A stretch of 64,000 bases of DNA from Treponema primitia ZAS-1 (GCF_000297095.1 NZ_AEEA01000050.1:62001-126000), one strand, 5' to 3'. Positions 16,901 through 26,263 are shown, numbered from the stretch's first letter. Numbers and translations: made by a program. The notes: generated by a model from the letters alone, not told the origin.

Positions 16901-18679
16901 CGCTACGGCGAAAACCGGGAGGCCATGCTCCGGGTGATCCGTAACCACCGCCGGGCGGCCCACAATGCCCCTGCGGCAGAGTACGAGCAGGTGCATACCC
17001 CGCCCAAGGGTATAGAGGCCGAAGCCTGTCCCGCTTACCTTCTGGAGGCTGCCCGGGCTGCTTGGGATCGTGCCCTGGACCTGGGGAACGCCCACGGCTA
17101 CCGGAACGCCCAGGTCAGCGCCATAGCCCCCACGGGAACCATCGGCCTTTTGATGGACTGTGATACCACCGGTGTGGAACCCGATTTTGCCCTGGTCAAG
17201 TTTAAGAAACTTGCCGGCGGCGGGTATTTCAAGATCATCAACCAGTCGGTTCCCCCGGCCCTGGAAGCCCTGGGCTATACCCCGGAGCAGATCGACGGGA
17301 TCATCGCCTATGCCACGGGCCGCAAAACTCTGGCTGGCGCTCCGAAGATTTCCCTGGAGGACCTGGAAGCCAAGGGCTTTAGCCCCGCCGCCCTGGCTGC
17401 CGTGGAGGATGCGGTAAAGACTGCCACCGGCTTGGAGGGGGTCTTTAACCCCTGGATTTTAGGTAAAGCCTTTGTGGAAGAAACCCTCCGGGTACCGGAA
17501 TCCACCTGGTCCCTGCCGGGGTTTAGCCTGTTGAAGCACCTGGGTTACAGCCCCGCCGATATTGACGAGGCGGAAGTTTACGCCTGCGGAACCATGGGGC
17601 TGGAAGGGGCGCCCTATCTTAAGAAGGAGCATTTAGAGGTTTTTGACACCGCCAACCCCTCGGGGAAAAACGGCAAACGTTCCATAGCCTGGACTGCCCA
17701 TATCAGCATGATGGCCGCGGCGCAGCCCTTTATTTCCGGGGCCATTTCCAAGACCATCAACATGCCCAACGACGCGGGCTATGAGGATGTGAAGGGCGCT
17801 TACATGCTTTCCTGGAAGAGCGCCCTCAAGGCGGTGGCCCTTTACCGGGACGGTTCCAAACTTTCCCAGCCCCTGTCCGCCCTTGCCCCCGGTACGGATC
17901 CCCTGGCGGATACCATCCTGGCCCTGGAGCGGGGACTGGAAAGCCCGAACCACGCCGTCGAAAGCCGGGCCGACTACAAGACCGTTGCTCCAACAGATGT
18001 CCGGGGCCGCCGCCGTTCCCTGCCGAACCGCCGGGTGGGGTATACCCAGAAGGCCAAGCTTGGGGGGCACTCCATCTTTATCCGTACCGGGGAATACATC
18101 GATGGTTCCCTGGGGGAGATCTTCCTGGATATGCACAAGGAAGGGGCCGCCTTCCGGAGCCTCCTCAACAGTTTTGCTATCGCCGTCTCCCTGGGGCTCC
18201 AGTACGGGGTACCCCTGGAGGAATACGTGGACGCCTTTATCTTCTCCAAGTTTGAACCCAACGGCATGGTCCAGGGCCACGATTATGTAAAGCTGGCCAC
18301 CAGTGTTATCGATTTTATCTTCCGGGATCTGGCCATCAGCTATCTCAAACGTACCGACCTGGGCCAGATCAAACCCGAGGATCTGCTGGATAACAGCCCC
18401 AAAAACGAGGCGCCGGAAGCCAAGCATCCCGGCGCCGCCCGTCACCTTCGTGAAAAATCTACACATTTTGCAACGGAGTTCCCCGCGCACAAAGAAGGGC
18501 CGGCGAAAACCGCTAAGGACGCGCCTTCCTCCGGCGAAAGTGACGCCGCCAAGATCGCCCAGGCCCGTATCAAGGGCTACGAGGGTGACCCCTGTCCCGC
18601 CTGCGGTTCCTTCACCCTGGTACGGAACGGCACCTGTATGAAGTGTGATACCTGCGGAGGAACCACGGGGTGTAGTTAA
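13976..18679 (+). CDS. nrdJ: Adenosylcobalamin-dependent (class II) ribonucleoside-diphosphate reductase with intein
   Basis: 1567-residue precursor; without the intein (residues 192-575) the enzyme is 1183 residues. It reduces ribonucleotides to deoxyribonucleotides using a B12-generated thiyl radical. Recognised by [16 protein letters not shown] flanking the intein, the radical-site segment [20 protein letters not shown], and [20 protein letters not shown]. The C-terminus carries a Cys-rich tail ([15 protein letters not shown]) that in this family shuttles electrons. A linker before that tail contains a dispersed repeat copy (18468-18489, encoding FATEFPAH). ATG 13976 is chosen for AAGGA upstream and for matching the family N-terminus. 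Confidence 0.93.
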   Translation: MKIERLFTDPQSGPYKDIQWEKRRSEIRNPDGKAIFEEDTVIVPSFWSQIATDIIAQKYFRKAGVPADKGAEWKKWAAGSAVKKIAEFPLPEDGAEHDSRQVFHRLAYTWMDWGRKSRYFDSEEDARAFYDETCYMLARQIAAPNSPQWFNTGLYAVYGIDGPAQGHYYFDPEEGKLKQSDSAYKRPQPHACLPYHALISTPQGPVPIGVLVERSAVKTVVYDKDGTTEILAVKENGIKPVIRIVLKNGNTLEVTPDHRVFAELPASVSAGGLPAGNPDFVVGSFEWIEAGKLQPGMRVMQIANTGISEINDSVNSDNKKNLSEAILAGWLSGDGFAGQYENGTNRSLMLEFMTADDEEYEFLLPHIRAVFEDVHYHITPVETLNEHLCLRRIRLYGEKLRPFIEKYEALNRGLDIRIPLTILNGGREVASAYLRSLFQADGTVRSHKGPTDSFDVVLGSISKDLIGDTQKLLANLGIYSRISVCKDSRDDRHTYYHLIIGYLSERKKFQELIGFISIEKQGKLSASLASGINGKALPIRRLESIVHIEYLGEMPVYDIQTKSGNFLAGNIVVHNCFILSVEDDLVNDGGIMDLVTREARLFKYGSGTGSNFSRIRAAAEGLSGGGVSSGLLSFLRIGDRSASAIKSGGTTRRAAKMVTLDIDHPDVEKYIDWKAGEEHKVASMVTGSAVVKKNLDALKKALADWRGPEEDKFNAEKNHELAAALGNSLKEKVPPTYLYQLLRRLEQGDGDVNPRLFTTAWDDEAYNTVSGQSSNNSLRVADKFMRAVLDNEDWELSNRIDHKAARTVKARDLWTQLARSAWQCADPGLQYHTTINDWHTCPAGGEIRASNPCSEYMFLDDTACNLASINLAVLYDKQSKTFNIAGYLHAIQIWTTILEISVVMAQFPAPKIAQLSYEYRTLGLGYANLGTLLMLMGLAYDSAEGRAVAASLSALLSGEAYAQSARMAAGLGPFLRYGENREAMLRVIRNHRRAAHNAPAAEYEQVHTPPKGIEAEACPAYLLEAARAAWDRALDLGNAHGYRNAQVSAIAPTGTIGLLMDCDTTGVEPDFALVKFKKLAGGGYFKIINQSVPPALEALGYTPEQIDGIIAYATGRKTLAGAPKISLEDLEAKGFSPAALAAVEDAVKTATGLEGVFNPWILGKAFVEETLRVPESTWSLPGFSLLKHLGYSPADIDEAEVYACGTMGLEGAPYLKKEHLEVFDTANPSGKNGKRSIAWTAHISMMAAAQPFISGAISKTINMPNDAGYEDVKGAYMLSWKSALKAVALYRDGSKLSQPLSALAPGTDPLADTILALERGLESPNHAVESRADYKTVAPTDVRGRRRSLPNRRVGYTQKAKLGGHSIFIRTGEYIDGSLGEIFLDMHKEGAAFRSLLNSFAIAVSLGLQYGVPLEEYVDAFIFSKFEPNGMVQGHDYVKLATSVIDFIFRDLAISYLKRTDLGQIKPEDLLDNSPKNEAPEAKHPGAARHLREKSTHFATEFPAHKEGPAKTAKDAPSSGESDAAKIAQARIKGYEGDPCPACGSFTLVRNGTCMKCDTCGGTTGCS
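14549..15700 (+). mobile_element. Intein with LAGLIDADG homing endonuclease in NrdJ
   Basis: 384 residues inserted between Ala and Cys of the extein PHA/CFILS. It starts with Cys ([11 protein letters not shown], block A), has block B with TPDH ([13 protein letters not shown]), two dodecapeptide endonuclease motifs (AGWLSGDGF at about 14957 and LRSLFQADG at about 15275), block F ([18 protein letters not shown]) and the terminal HN, followed by extein Cys. All splicing residues (C1, TxxH, HN, C+1) are present, so splicing should be functional. Composition is more AT-rich than the flanking extein, consistent with transfer. Confidence 0.95.
18468..18489 (+). repeat. Dispersed ORF-internal repeat, copy 3
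   Basis: TTGCAACGGAGTTCCCCGCG plus CA, encoding FATEFPAH in the linker before the C-terminal Cys-rich tail of NrdJ. Confidence 0.75.
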
Positions 18680-18726
18680 CAATACGGTGGTTTTAGCATA
18701 GAGTAGGGGAGAAAAAGGAGAATTTC

Positions 18727-19407
18727 ATGATTGAGTTTATGCTTGATACCGCCAACTTAAATGCCATAGCCCGGTGCGTTGATTTATTCCCCATTGCGGG
18801 AGTAACCAGTAACCCCAGCATCCTTGAGCTTGAAGGGAAAATAGATTTTTTCTCCCACCTAAGGAAGATTCGGGAAATAATTGGTCCCGACCGGTCCCTG
18901 CACGTTCAGGTTATTGCCGAAGACGCCCAGGGTATCATTAAGGAAGCGGAAACCATCCTGAAAAAAATCGACGACCGGGTATTCATCAAAATTCCCTCCA
19001 CCGAGGAGGGCTTTAAGGCCATGGGGTATCTGCGGAAGCGGGGCGTACGAATCACCGCCACCGCCATCTACACCCAGATCCAGGGGCTTATGGCCGCCGC
19101 CTGCGAGGCCGATTATATCGCCCTGTACTATAACCGCATGAAGAACATGGACATTGATGCGGACCATTCCATCCGTACCCTGCGGCATGTGCTGGACCGG
19201 GAAAAGATGAAGGCCATGATTCTTGCCGCCAGTTTCCGGAACATACGCCAGACTGCGGACGCCATGGCTTCCGGGGCTCACAGCGTAACCGTCTCGGACC
19301 ACATACTCCACGACGCCTTTGGAATATCGATCATTAAAACGGCGGTTGACGATTTTCATAAAGCCTGGGTTTCAATCCAGGGAGATATTTCAATTACGGA
19401 ACTTTAG
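18727..19407 (+). CDS. Transaldolase-like protein, fructose-6-phosphate aldolase (TalC/FSA) subfamily
   Basis: 226 residues, the length of the short FSA/TalC class. The start MLDTANLNAIARCVDLFPIA and GVTSNPSI match the subfamily, and Lys 88 in VFIKIPST is the Schiff-base lysine. The segment ITATAIYTQIQGLMAAACEADYI is also typical. It would cleave or form fructose 6-phosphate from dihydroxyacetone and glyceraldehyde 3-phosphate, or act as a transaldolase; these cannot be separated by eye. AAAGGAG lies upstream of ATG 18727. It follows nrdJ by 47 bases and precedes the lipoprotein by 26, so the three may be co-transcribed. Confidence 0.88.
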   Translation: MIEFMLDTANLNAIARCVDLFPIAGVTSNPSILELEGKIDFFSHLRKIREIIGPDRSLHVQVIAEDAQGIIKEAETILKKIDDRVFIKIPSTEEGFKAMGYLRKRGVRITATAIYTQIQGLMAAACEADYIALYYNRMKNMDIDADHSIRTLRHVLDREKMKAMILAASFRNIRQTADAMASGAHSVTVSDHILHDAFGISIIKTAVDDFHKAWVSIQGDISITEL

Positions 19408-19433
19408 GGCTATACTATGTAAAAGGAGAATTC

Positions 19434-19805
19434 ATGAAAAAAACAGGAATAGGTCCCACAATGGCGGTAACCCTTGCATTTGTCCTTGCTATTCTTTTAG
19501 CCGGCTGTGCTTCTACGCCTTCGAGTAAAGCGGCTACGCCCCTTGATCAGCTTAGCCCCTACGATTATTACGATCCCCTCACCGATGCAAGGTGCACCTT
19601 TATATTTAAGGGAGAAACCTGGTCCCAGGAAGTAGATGGGGTCCCCGTCTACTCGGGTGTTTTTAGCTATGGGGAAACGGAATCTGTTTTAGAGATCACC
19701 CGGATGTACGAGGCGGAAACACGGAAATGGGTAGGTACAAAGGCAAAACCGCCCATAACCCTGGTCTATGAGCCCAATCCACTTACCATAACGATAAAAC
19801 GCTAA
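19434..19805 (+). CDS. Small putative lipoprotein, function unknown
   Basis: 123 residues. Lipoprotein signal with clear lipobox (ILLAGCAS, Cys about 25). The mature part of about 100 residues looks like a compact beta-rich domain (CTFIFKGETWSQEVDGVPVY). No family recognised. Strong AAAAGGAG before ATG 19434; probably the last gene of the nrdJ-aldolase run. Confidence 0.8.
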   Translation: MKKTGIGPTMAVTLAFVLAILLAGCASTPSSKAATPLDQLSPYDYYDPLTDARCTFIFKGETWSQEVDGVPVYSGVFSYGETESVLEITRMYEAETRKWVGTKAKPPITLVYEPNPLTITIKR

Positions 19806-19809
19806 AAGT

Positions 19810-19827
19810 CCCCGCCCTTAAGCGGGG
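19810..19827 (-). terminator. Possible luxS terminator hairpin
   Basis: CCCCGC/GCGGGG stem with 6-base loop overlapping the luxS stop. On the minus strand it is followed by ACTTTTAG, a weak T-tract. It also lies just past the stop of the convergent lipoprotein gene. Confidence 0.4.
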
Positions 19828-20294
19828 TAGTTCAGGTTTTCCTTCCCCGCTTTTTTCAGCAGCGCCCCGTACCGAGCAGCTTCCCACTTGGCCATATTCA
19901 AATTCTGTTCAGAGTAGTTGCCGCATTCCCCTGGGGCGGCCCCGGGGATGTCCCCCTCAAAGGCTTGGATCCAGTCCATTAGTTCTATGATCAGGGGCAA
20001 AACTTCGGTGGAACTCCGTTTTCCTTCCAGAATCACATAGAATCCCGTACGGCATCCCATGGGCCCAAAATAAACGGTCTTGTTCGCCCAGTCCTTATGG
20101 GAGCGTAGGAAGGTCGCCCCCAGGTGTTCAATGGTATGCAGGGCCGGCATATCGATCACCGGTTCCTTATTGGGCTGTTTAAAACGCATATCGAAGGTGG
20201 TAAGTATGGTATCTCCGAACTTATCCTGCCGGGATACATAAAGCCCCGGTAGAAGGCGAATATGGTCAATCTGAAAACTGGCAATTTTTTCCAT
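19818..20294 (-). CDS. luxS: S-ribosylhomocysteine lyase LuxS
   Basis: 158 residues, standard length. The metal-site motif HTIEH and the second-site GECGNY are present, as is the FDMRFKQPN substrate segment and FGPMGCRTGFY. It converts S-ribosylhomocysteine to homocysteine and DPD, the precursor of the signal AI-2. It lies 42 bases downstream of the nucleosidase gene that makes its substrate, so the two form an S-adenosylhomocysteine recycling unit at the end of a long minus-strand gene run. Confidence 0.96.
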   Translation of the reverse strand: MEKIASFQIDHIRLLPGLYVSRQDKFGDTILTTFDMRFKQPNKEPVIDMPALHTIEHLGATFLRSHKDWANKTVYFGPMGCRTGFYVILEGKRSSTEVLPLIIELMDWIQAFEGDIPGAAPGECGNYSEQNLNMAKWEAARYGALLKKAGKENLNYPA

Positions 20295-20336
20295 TATGAT
20301 ATCTCCTATGGGAATAATAATCTACGATATTTTGTT

Positions 20337-21050
20337 TTAATTCCAGTCCCGTACGATACGCCGCACAATCTCTCCGGAGTGTTTTGACGCAATGGGCAGG
20401 AATTCGTCGTGGGTAACCGGCGATTCCGCGCCGGCGATATCCGAAATAGCCCGGATGATCAGGCCGGGGACCGAAAAGAGGTGGCAGGCCTGGGCTATGG
20501 CGGCCCCCTCCATCTCCACCGCCCGTATGGCGGGGAAGGTTTTACGGACCTCACCAATCCGATCCGCTTCATGCATAAACACATCCCCGGAACCGATAAG
20601 GCCCCGCACGTGGTTAAATTCCGGCGGCAGTATCCCCTCCTGTTTCAGGCTGTCCACCGCCGCTTCCCCCCGGCGTATCAGGTCCTCGGGAACCGTAAAT
20701 ATCGGGGGCATACCCGGAAGCTGGCCCGGGGCATAGTTAAAAGCGGTAACGTCCACATCGTGCTGGACCAGCCCATTGGAGATCACCGCATCCCCAAAGC
20801 TGAGCGAGGGGTCGATGCCCCCGGCGGACCCGGTATTGATCACCAGCTCCGGCTTATAGTGGTCTATAAGGAGTGCGCAGCCCACCGCCGCATTAACCTT
20901 GCCGATGCCGCAGCGCAGAAGCACCACCGGTTTTTTTTCCAGAACGCCGGAGTAAAATTCATAGCCCCCGATAATTTCGGTATGGATATCCACCAGGGCG
21001 GAGCGGAGCAAGGTTACCTCGTCCTCCATGGCGCCAATAATACCAATCAT
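20337..21050 (-). CDS. mtnN: 5'-methylthioadenosine/S-adenosylhomocysteine nucleosidase
   Basis: 237 residues from ATG 21050 (GAGG 5 bases upstream). Starts MIGIIGAMEDEVTLLRSAL, the family signature, and keeps INTGSAGGID, the EMEGAAIAQ ribose-binding motif and AISDIAG with the catalytic Asp. Cleaves SAH and MTA to adenine plus the thio-sugar; the SAH product feeds LuxS, encoded next. A longer start at 21122 adds 24 unconserved residues and lacks a good ribosome site. Confidence 0.95.
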   Translation of the reverse strand: MIGIIGAMEDEVTLLRSALVDIHTEIIGGYEFYSGVLEKKPVVLLRCGIGKVNAAVGCALLIDHYKPELVINTGSAGGIDPSLSFGDAVISNGLVQHDVDVTAFNYAPGQLPGMPPIFTVPEDLIRRGEAAVDSLKQEGILPPEFNHVRGLIGSGDVFMHEADRIGEVRKTFPAIRAVEMEGAAIAQACHLFSVPGLIIRAISDIAGAESPVTHDEFLPIASKHSGEIVRRIVRDWN

Positions 21051-21082
21051 GGTTACCTCGCTTTCATACAACGAATAAAAAA

Positions 21083-21574
21083 TTAAGTGATGGAGAAATG
21101 ATCCGCCAAGGACTTCCGCCATTCCGCCCGGTTTTCCTTATCTTCCCATTCAACTATTTTTTTGATTGTAAACCCCCGGGTATCGTTGGGGTTGGTAAAG
21201 TGAACCACGCCGAAACGACCGCCGCCGATGTAGGTAACCGCGTCTCCCTGTTCCAGCTTTTCGTTTTCCGCCAGCCGGGCAATCACACAGTCAAAGTGAA
21301 TCGCCTCTCCACTGGTCTTATCGGTTAGGGCTGCAGAAAGATCCTTGATAGGCTTTCCGCAATAGGGGCAGTCGGGAACCGGAATCGGTTCGGTGGGCAC
21401 AGCCGGTGGGACCCACTTGGGCCGGTCAACCATGATGCCCCGGGTTTTATCGAAACGGAGATTATCACCCCCCTTCTTCTTCCCGTCTTTGCTCCAGTTT
21501 TCTTTCTCTTTGTCTTTATCCTTACCTCGCCGAAAACCCCGGCGGTTATTTCCTCCCCTTCCGCTGCCGCTCAT
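21083..21574 (-). CDS. Basic N-terminus, zinc-ribbon-like protein of unknown function
   Basis: 163 residues from ATG 21574 (GGGGGA 7 bases upstream). A very basic, Gly/Arg/Lys-rich first 45 residues (GRGGNNRRGFRRGKDKDK) suggests nucleic-acid contact. A CPYCGKPI knuckle with a later HFDCVI may bind one zinc ion. The C-terminal part (GDAVTYIGGGRFGVVHFTN) resembles a small beta-barrel. Not a family I can name; possibly an RNA-binding accessory given its place in an operon with ribosomal genes. Overlaps the preceding small gene by 29 bases. Confidence 0.7.
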   Translation of the reverse strand: MSGSGRGGNNRRGFRRGKDKDKEKENWSKDGKKKGGDNLRFDKTRGIMVDRPKWVPPAVPTEPIPVPDCPYCGKPIKDLSAALTDKTSGEAIHFDCVIARLAENEKLEQGDAVTYIGGGRFGVVHFTNPNDTRGFTIKKIVEWEDKENRAEWRKSLADHFSIT

Positions 21575-21755
21575 GAAACATCCCCCCATGCGGAATACCC
21601 AGGAGCTCATTACTCAGGATCTGCGCCATGCGCTGAATCGCTTCGTAAAGATAGTCCTCACTATTTACCTTAGCCCTTAAAAGCTCTAACCGTGAGACTC
21701 CTGCCTGATTTTCCGGCTGAATTGCCAGCGGAATTTTCCGCTGTACCCTTATCAT
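21546..21755 (-). CDS. Small conserved-looking protein between YraN and the zinc-ribbon gene
   Basis: 69 residues. ATG 21755 overlaps the yraN stop by 4 bases, a coupling seen at most junctions of this operon. The 3' end overlaps the next gene by 29 bases in another frame. Sequence is helical (LELLRAKVNSEDYLYEAIQR) with no recognised family. The tight junction is the main evidence that it is real. Confidence 0.55.
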   Translation of the reverse strand: MIRVQRKIPLAIQPENQAGVSRLELLRAKVNSEDYLYEAIQRMAQILSNELLGIPHGGMFHERQRKGRK

Positions 21756-22108
21756 ACACGCTCCATAAACGCTGATGCAAGATGGACAATATTCGTAGGG
21801 CTTATAAAAACCACATCAAATCTGATACCCATTCCATTATATTTTCGATGTTCCAGAAGGAAATACTTAGCTGTTTCTATGATTCGGCGCTGCTTTTTTT
21901 CATCAATCCCTAAGCGAAGGTCTTCAAACCCATAATGGGTCCAGGTTTTTACCTCTACAAATACGATTGTCTCGTTTTCCTGGGCGATAATATCGATTTC
22001 CCCGGTTCGGGAACGAAAATTCCGGGCAATTATCTGCATCCCCTTCTTTTCCAGGGCTTCCGCCGCCCTGTTTTCCCCCTCCCGGCCCTTAGAACTTTTA
22101 GATGGCAT
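21752..22108 (-). CDS. YraN/UPF0102 family endonuclease-like protein
   Basis: 118 residues, usual size. The start KGREGENRAAEALEKKGMQIIARNFRSRTGEIDIIA and the EVKTW motif match the UPF0102 family, which has a restriction-endonuclease-like fold (G-E-x-D-hh-A ... V-E-V-K). Role proposed in Holliday-junction processing, not firmly shown. Overlaps the HD-domain gene upstream by 11 bases. Confidence 0.9.
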   Translation of the reverse strand: MPSKSSKGREGENRAAEALEKKGMQIIARNFRSRTGEIDIIAQENETIVFVEVKTWTHYGFEDLRLGIDEKKQRRIIETAKYFLLEHRKYNGMGIRFDVVFISPTNIVHLASAFMERV

Positions 22109-23303
22109 CCTTTGTCAATTCCTTGGGGTTGATTGCCCTGACGATAAAAAGGTTTTTTTCGTTTAATAAATCGATAAGCTCCCCCTGGGGCTGCTTATAA
22201 ACCGTTCCCGTTATGTCCACCAGTATGGCGATCTTCGGCCGAAGGGGAGCATCTTTCCGGACTTCCACAACCCGGGCCATGGAGCCGTTATTCAGAAGGA
22301 TGATGGACCCTATGGGGTATATCCCCATGATCTTGATAAAGGCATTAAGCTCATCCGGTCCAAAACGCCGGGAATTGTCCGCCAGGATGTTTTTCATGGC
22401 CTGGTAACCAAGTATGGAATTGCGGTAGGGTTTTTGGCTGACCATGGCTTCAAAGGCGTCCGCCACAGAGACTATACGGGCGCCGAAGTGTATTTCCTCA
22501 CCCGCCAGCCCTTGGGGATAGCCCGATCCGTCCCAGTTTTCATGGTGCTGCAATACCAGGGCCCCCATTTCTTCGGGGTAGGCCAGTTCTTCATGGACGA
22601 TTTTATAGGAGTAGAGGGTATGGCTTTGTATGTGATAGAGTTCTTCCTTTGACAGGCCACCTGTCTTATTGATCAGATCCGGGGGAAGCCTGAGCATCCC
22701 CACATCGTGGAGCAGCGCTCCGGTGATGGTCTGTATAATCCGGTGATTGGGAAGTTTCATTTCTATGCCAATGTGGGCGCAGAGTATTGCCGTATTGATG
22801 GAGCTCTTGGCAAATTCATTGCCCCGTACCTCGCCGCCCAGGATATAGTTGATAAAACCATCCCGCTCTTCCCGGACTGTTTTGAGTATCCGCTGGGTAA
22901 TGCCGTCTATAAAACGAATATCCGTAGGAACCTTTCTGGAAATGTAAGAGAACACCCGGGCCAACCAGGTGATAAGTCCGGTATAACTACGGTAGGATCC
23001 GCTGGGTTCCTTTACGTCCGCCAGGGATAGGATTTTTTTTGGGTCATCCCGTACGGCAGCCCATTCCGCATTGCTCATTGCCGAAATTTCCTGTTTAAGC
23101 GGCGGGGTGGGGCGCTCCGCCAAGTCTTCCCCCAGGGGTACCCCGTCGGTTTCCACTATCTCGATGCCCCAGTCTTGAAGCCGGTCGATATCCTTTTGCC
23201 GCACCGCCATTCCCGCGGGTACAAACATACTGTTTTTTTCGATATAAATGGGGTGAGAGAATACCAACCCTTCCCGTAAATCATGTACCGGGATTTGTTT
23301 CAT
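22098..23303 (-). CDS. HD-GYP domain protein, probable c-di-GMP phosphodiesterase
   Basis: 401 residues from ATG 23303, overlapping the FlhB-like stop by 4 bases. The N-terminal about 60 residues (LREGLVFSHPIYIEKN) resemble the small beta domain often found before HD-GYP. The catalytic region has HDVGMLRLP and the GYP signature HHENWDGSGYPQGLAG, then ARIVSVADAFEAM. HD-GYP enzymes hydrolyse cyclic di-GMP. Its place among flagellar-type genes suggests a motility role. A start at 23360 adds 19 unconserved residues. Confidence 0.9.
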   Translation of the reverse strand: MKQIPVHDLREGLVFSHPIYIEKNSMFVPAGMAVRQKDIDRLQDWGIEIVETDGVPLGEDLAERPTPPLKQEISAMSNAEWAAVRDDPKKILSLADVKEPSGSYRSYTGLITWLARVFSYISRKVPTDIRFIDGITQRILKTVREERDGFINYILGGEVRGNEFAKSSINTAILCAHIGIEMKLPNHRIIQTITGALLHDVGMLRLPPDLINKTGGLSKEELYHIQSHTLYSYKIVHEELAYPEEMGALVLQHHENWDGSGYPQGLAGEEIHFGARIVSVADAFEAMVSQKPYRNSILGYQAMKNILADNSRRFGPDELNAFIKIMGIYPIGSIILLNNGSMARVVEVRKDAPLRPKIAILVDITGTVYKQPQGELIDLLNEKNLFIVRAINPKELTKDAI

Positions 23304-23545
23304 CTCTTTTCCTTCGCGATCACAAATGCCAATATCTTCGCCACCGTATCCCAGCACCATTCGGGTATATAGTCCCCGGTTTTTCCGGCGTTAAGCAGTG
23401 CCTCCAGGCCGGGGTCTTCCACCACGGTAATCCCCGCCTCCCGGGCTATGGCGATGATCTGCTCAGCCTCCCTGCCCTGTCCCGAGGCTATGATCCTTGG
23501 GGCAGGCATATCCGGGGAGTAGGCAAGGGCGGAGGCTTTTTTCAC
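23300..23545 (-). CDS. FlhB C-terminal-like protein (FlhB2 type)
   Basis: 81 residues that match the cytoplasmic C-terminal part of FlhB after the NPTH autocleavage site (ASALAYSPDMPAPRIIASG and VVEDPGLEALL). There is no membrane domain, so it is a stand-alone FlhB2 homologue as found in several flagellated bacteria. In the flagellar export apparatus this domain acts in substrate switching. It lies 5 bases after a FliK-like gene, the usual functional partner. Confidence 0.85.
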   Translation of the reverse strand: MKKASALAYSPDMPAPRIIASGQGREAEQIIAIAREAGITVVEDPGLEALLNAGKTGDYIPEWCWDTVAKILAFVIAKEKR

Positions 23546-23550
23546 CGGCT

Positions 23551-24510
23551 TTATACCTCTTCAATCAGGGTAATTTTCTTCGCAACAGTTCCCAGTAATT
23601 CCTGTAATTTCCCCTCTAAGGCTGCAGGATGTTCCGGGGGAGGGTAGACACTAACAAGAGCCCGGGCAAAAACCGGAACCCCGCTGCCAATAGCCGCGGG
23701 AAGTACCGCATCCTCCAGGGTAAAGGCCCAGCGATCTTGGATACCATCGTGTCCGGCCGCCACATTCAGGGCAATACATTCTACTTTCCAGGGAACAGTA
23801 TTGCTATCGGCTAATAATATTCTCAACGACACCTTAAAATCAACACCCTCGGCGTTGAACGAAAAGGGCAGGACAATCCAGCGCCGCCCGTCTTTCCCGG
23901 GAAGTTTATTCAGGATACCCAGAAGGGGCGCCTCCCCTTCGATCCTCTCCACCATAGCCCGTAACTGCTCAGGGTTCAAACCGTCCTGGTTTTTGTGCTT
24001 TGCCCCGCTGTGGAACCCGGTTTCGCTGCGGTCCTGCCCATCCCGGCCAGTCCCGCTGCCCTGGCTTGCGCCGTCTTCCGGTCCCGCGCCGCCATCATGC
24101 TCATCGCCGGCAATAGCAACGGAATACTTCGCCAGGGCTTCTGCGCTAAGAACGATGCCTTTAGCCGCAGTGGCGGCGGCAGCCTGAGCGCCGGACCGGA
24201 CTTGGGCAGGCTTTAGGGACAGTACTTCCTGACGGAGTTGTTGGATAAGCTTAGGGTCCAGAGGTAAGGAAAAAAACTTTATAAAAGAAAGCAGGGATGA
24301 TGTAAGTTTGTCCTGGGGAAGCCCTAAGGAAAGGGTGAGCTCCTTAAAATCCGGCGCAGCAATCCTAACCATATCCGAAGGGTCCCCTTCGGCGGAGACA
24401 CCGGAACGAGGCGCTTCGACATTTCCGGTATCAACGAAACGCCCTACAGGATGTTCCGCCATTTGCAACGAAGTTCCCCGCGCAACAAATTCCGGCCCAC
24501 CGAGCTTCAT
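23551..24510 (-). CDS. FliK-like hook-length control or related protein
   Basis: 319 residues of low-complexity Gly/Ser/Asp stretches in the middle (about 145-180) and a C-terminal folded region (about 190-319) that keeps the wording of FliK C-terminal domains only loosely (RRWIVLPFSFNAEGVDFKVS). The call rests mainly on adjacency to FlhB2 and on spirochete gene order. The N-terminus contains an antisense copy of the dispersed repeat (24463-24484, encoding ARGTSLQM). No strong Shine-Dalgarno site was seen. Confidence 0.55.
   Translation of the reverse strand: MKLGGPEFVARGTSLQMAEHPVGRFVDTGNVEAPRSGVSAEGDPSDMVRIAAPDFKELTLSLGLPQDKLTSSLLSFIKFFSLPLDPKLIQQLRQEVLSLKPAQVRSGAQAAAATAAKGIVLSAEALAKYSVAIAGDEHDGGAGPEDGASQGSGTGRDGQDRSETGFHSGAKHKNQDGLNPEQLRAMVERIEGEAPLLGILNKLPGKDGRRWIVLPFSFNAEGVDFKVSLRILLADSNTVPWKVECIALNVAAGHDGIQDRWAFTLEDAVLPAAIGSGVPVFARALVSVYPPPEHPAALEGKLQELLGTVAKKITLIEEV
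24463..24484 (+). repeat. Dispersed ORF-internal repeat, copy 4 (antisense to its gene)
   Basis: Plus strand reads TTGCAACGAAGTTCCCCGCG plus CA, the consensus form. The host gene is on the minus strand, so it is translated in the other direction as ARGTSLQM. Confidence 0.75.
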
Positions 24511-24553
24511 AGCAGGGAATTCTCCTTGACCATCCCGTCAAAACGGGAGAGAT

Positions 24554-24964
24554 CTAGCTCTGGGCGCTTTCAGTTGCCGTGGTTTTCTCGGGTACAGCTT
24601 CATCGGTCTTGGCGTGTTTTTTGACGATAAGTTCCCGAATCTTGGCGGCCTTACCGATCTTGTCCCGGATATAGTAGAGCTTGGCCCGGCGTACCCGGCC
24701 GGCGCGGGTCAATTCCACCCGGGTAACCCGGGGCGAATGAATGGGGAATACCCGTTCAACCCCGACGCCGTAGGAATTTTTCCGCACCGTAAAGGTCTGT
24801 CCCACCCGGGAATTTTTCATGGCAATCACCAGGCCTTCGTATACCTGGATACGTTCGGTCTTTCCTTCAACGATCTTGAAATGAACCTTAACGGTATCAC
24901 CGACCTTGAAATTGTCCAATTCATCCTTCATCTGGGAGGCTTCTATGGCCCGTATCTCGTTCAT
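24554..24964 (-). CDS. rplS: 50S ribosomal protein L19
   Basis: 136 residues. Core [42 protein letters not shown] and [14 protein letters not shown] are diagnostic for L19. A C-terminal extension ([16 protein letters not shown]) is longer than in E. coli L19. ATG 24964 overlaps the trmD stop by 4 bases. Confidence 0.97.
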   Translation of the reverse strand: MNEIRAIEASQMKDELDNFKVGDTVKVHFKIVEGKTERIQVYEGLVIAMKNSRVGQTFTVRKNSYGVGVERVFPIHSPRVTRVELTRAGRVRRAKLYYIRDKIGKAAKIRELIVKKHAKTDEAVPEKTTATESAQS

Positions 24965-25740
24965 CCTTCTCCCCCTAGTTCCTGTATAAGTTTACGGGTC
25001 TCTCCATCGAAGAGGTCAATCTCTTCCCCCCGGCGGATTAAATCCGGCCGCAGGGCAAGGGTTTTTTCGACCCGTTTTCTCAGGCGCCAACGCCGTATAT
25101 TTTCATGGTGCCCCGAAAGCAAAAGCTCCGGAACCCGAAGCATACCATAAACTTCCGGCCGTGTATACTGGGGATACTCCAAGAGACCCCCGGAAAAGCT
25201 CTCTTCTTCCAGTGACTCCGCCGTTATTACCCTATCCACCAGCCGGTATGTAGCGTCTATCAGCGCCAGGGCTGCCACTTCCCCGGAGGAAAGCACGTAA
25301 TCCCCAACGGAAATTTCATCATCCACATAGGTGTCGATGATACGCTGATCTATCCCCTCGTACCGGCCGCAGAGGAGGATCAACGCTTCCTCCCGGGCTA
25401 GTTCTACGGCCAAATCCTGGGTAAAAGGCCGACCGCCGGGGCTTAAATATATAACGCGGCCTGAACTTCGTCCGGCGCTGCCTGCTGCCGCTGATTCTGC
25501 CAAACGTTGCCTGGCGCCTACGGATTCCAGGGCGCGGCCCAGGGGTTCCGGCAGCATCAACATTCCCGCGCCGCCTCCATAGGGGGCATCGTCGCAGGTT
25601 TTATGCTTATCCAGGGCAAAATCCCGGATATTCACCGGCCGGTATTCCACAATGCCCCGGCTTACCGCCTTGGCCATGATGGAACTGGCAAAATAAGCGT
25701 CGATAATTTCCGGAAAGAGGGACAGCACCGTATACTTCAT
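24961..25740 (-). CDS. trmD: tRNA (guanine-N1-)-methyltransferase TrmD
   Basis: 259 residues from ATG 25740, which overlaps the rimM stop by 4 bases. Start [36 protein letters not shown] and the knot region [13 protein letters not shown] plus [15 protein letters not shown] are family hallmarks. It methylates G37 of tRNAs reading CNN and CGG codons with S-adenosylmethionine, preventing frameshifts; the SAH formed is recycled by the nucleosidase/LuxS pair further down the same gene run. Confidence 0.97.
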   Translation of the reverse strand: MKYTVLSLFPEIIDAYFASSIMAKAVSRGIVEYRPVNIRDFALDKHKTCDDAPYGGGAGMLMLPEPLGRALESVGARQRLAESAAAGSAGRSSGRVIYLSPGGRPFTQDLAVELAREEALILLCGRYEGIDQRIIDTYVDDEISVGDYVLSSGEVAALALIDATYRLVDRVITAESLEEESFSGGLLEYPQYTRPEVYGMLRVPELLLSGHHENIRRWRLRKRVEKTLALRPDLIRRGEEIDLFDGETRKLIQELGGEG

Positions 25741-26243
25741 TCTAAAATCCACTGTTCCAGCAGAACCGCCCGGCGTTTTACCGTATCTACTTCACCAAAA
25801 AATTCTTTTCTAAAGGGGACCAGCCGAAGTTCCCCGCCGTTAAGTTTCAGCTCTATCAGCTGACCCCCGCCGCCTTCAAGTACGTCCCGAATTTCCCCAA
25901 GCACCGTACCCTGGGGATCCGTAACCGGTATACCCCGCAGATCCTCAACGTAGTATTCATCCTCACCCAGGGGCGCCGCGTGGTCCCTATCGGTAAGGAT
26001 TTCCGCTCCGGAAAGGGTCCTGGCAGCTTCCGGCGTATCAATTCCCCGGAATTTCATTGCCAAGGAGGCGCCGATGATCTGGGTTTCTTCTATATGAAAT
26101 AGGGTTTCGTGGTTTTCCCGGCGGAGAACAACCGTTTCAAGTTGTTCCAGATGTTCCAACTCTCCCGAGAGGGGCTTTGTTTTTACAAAACCCTTAATGC
26201 CGAAGGGGGCGCCCACCAGGGCTACCACAAATTGTTCGATCAT
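25737..26243 (-). CDS. rimM: 16S rRNA processing protein RimM
   Basis: 168 residues with the N-terminal FVVALVGAPFGIKGFVKTKP and the PRC-barrel half ending VPFRKEFFGEVDTVKRRAVL. Assists maturation of the 30S head and binds S19. Order khpA-rimM-trmD-rplS is the classical arrangement. A 14-base match to the dispersed repeat core (CGAAGTTCCCCGC near 25823) lies within it but looks like native RimM coding. Confidence 0.95.
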   Translation of the reverse strand: MIEQFVVALVGAPFGIKGFVKTKPLSGELEHLEQLETVVLRRENHETLFHIEETQIIGASLAMKFRGIDTPEAARTLSGAEILTDRDHAAPLGEDEYYVEDLRGIPVTDPQGTVLGEIRDVLEGGGGQLIELKLNGGELRLVPFRKEFFGEVDTVKRRAVLLEQWILE

Positions 26244-26263
26244 TTCCGGTTTGGACGCTGGTG

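Noticed and set aside
25820..25842. A further copy of the dispersed repeat in rimM
   Set aside because: Fourteen bases match (CGAAGTTCCCCGC) but the residues encoded (GGELRLVP) fit the normal RimM barrel, so this is probably native sequence.
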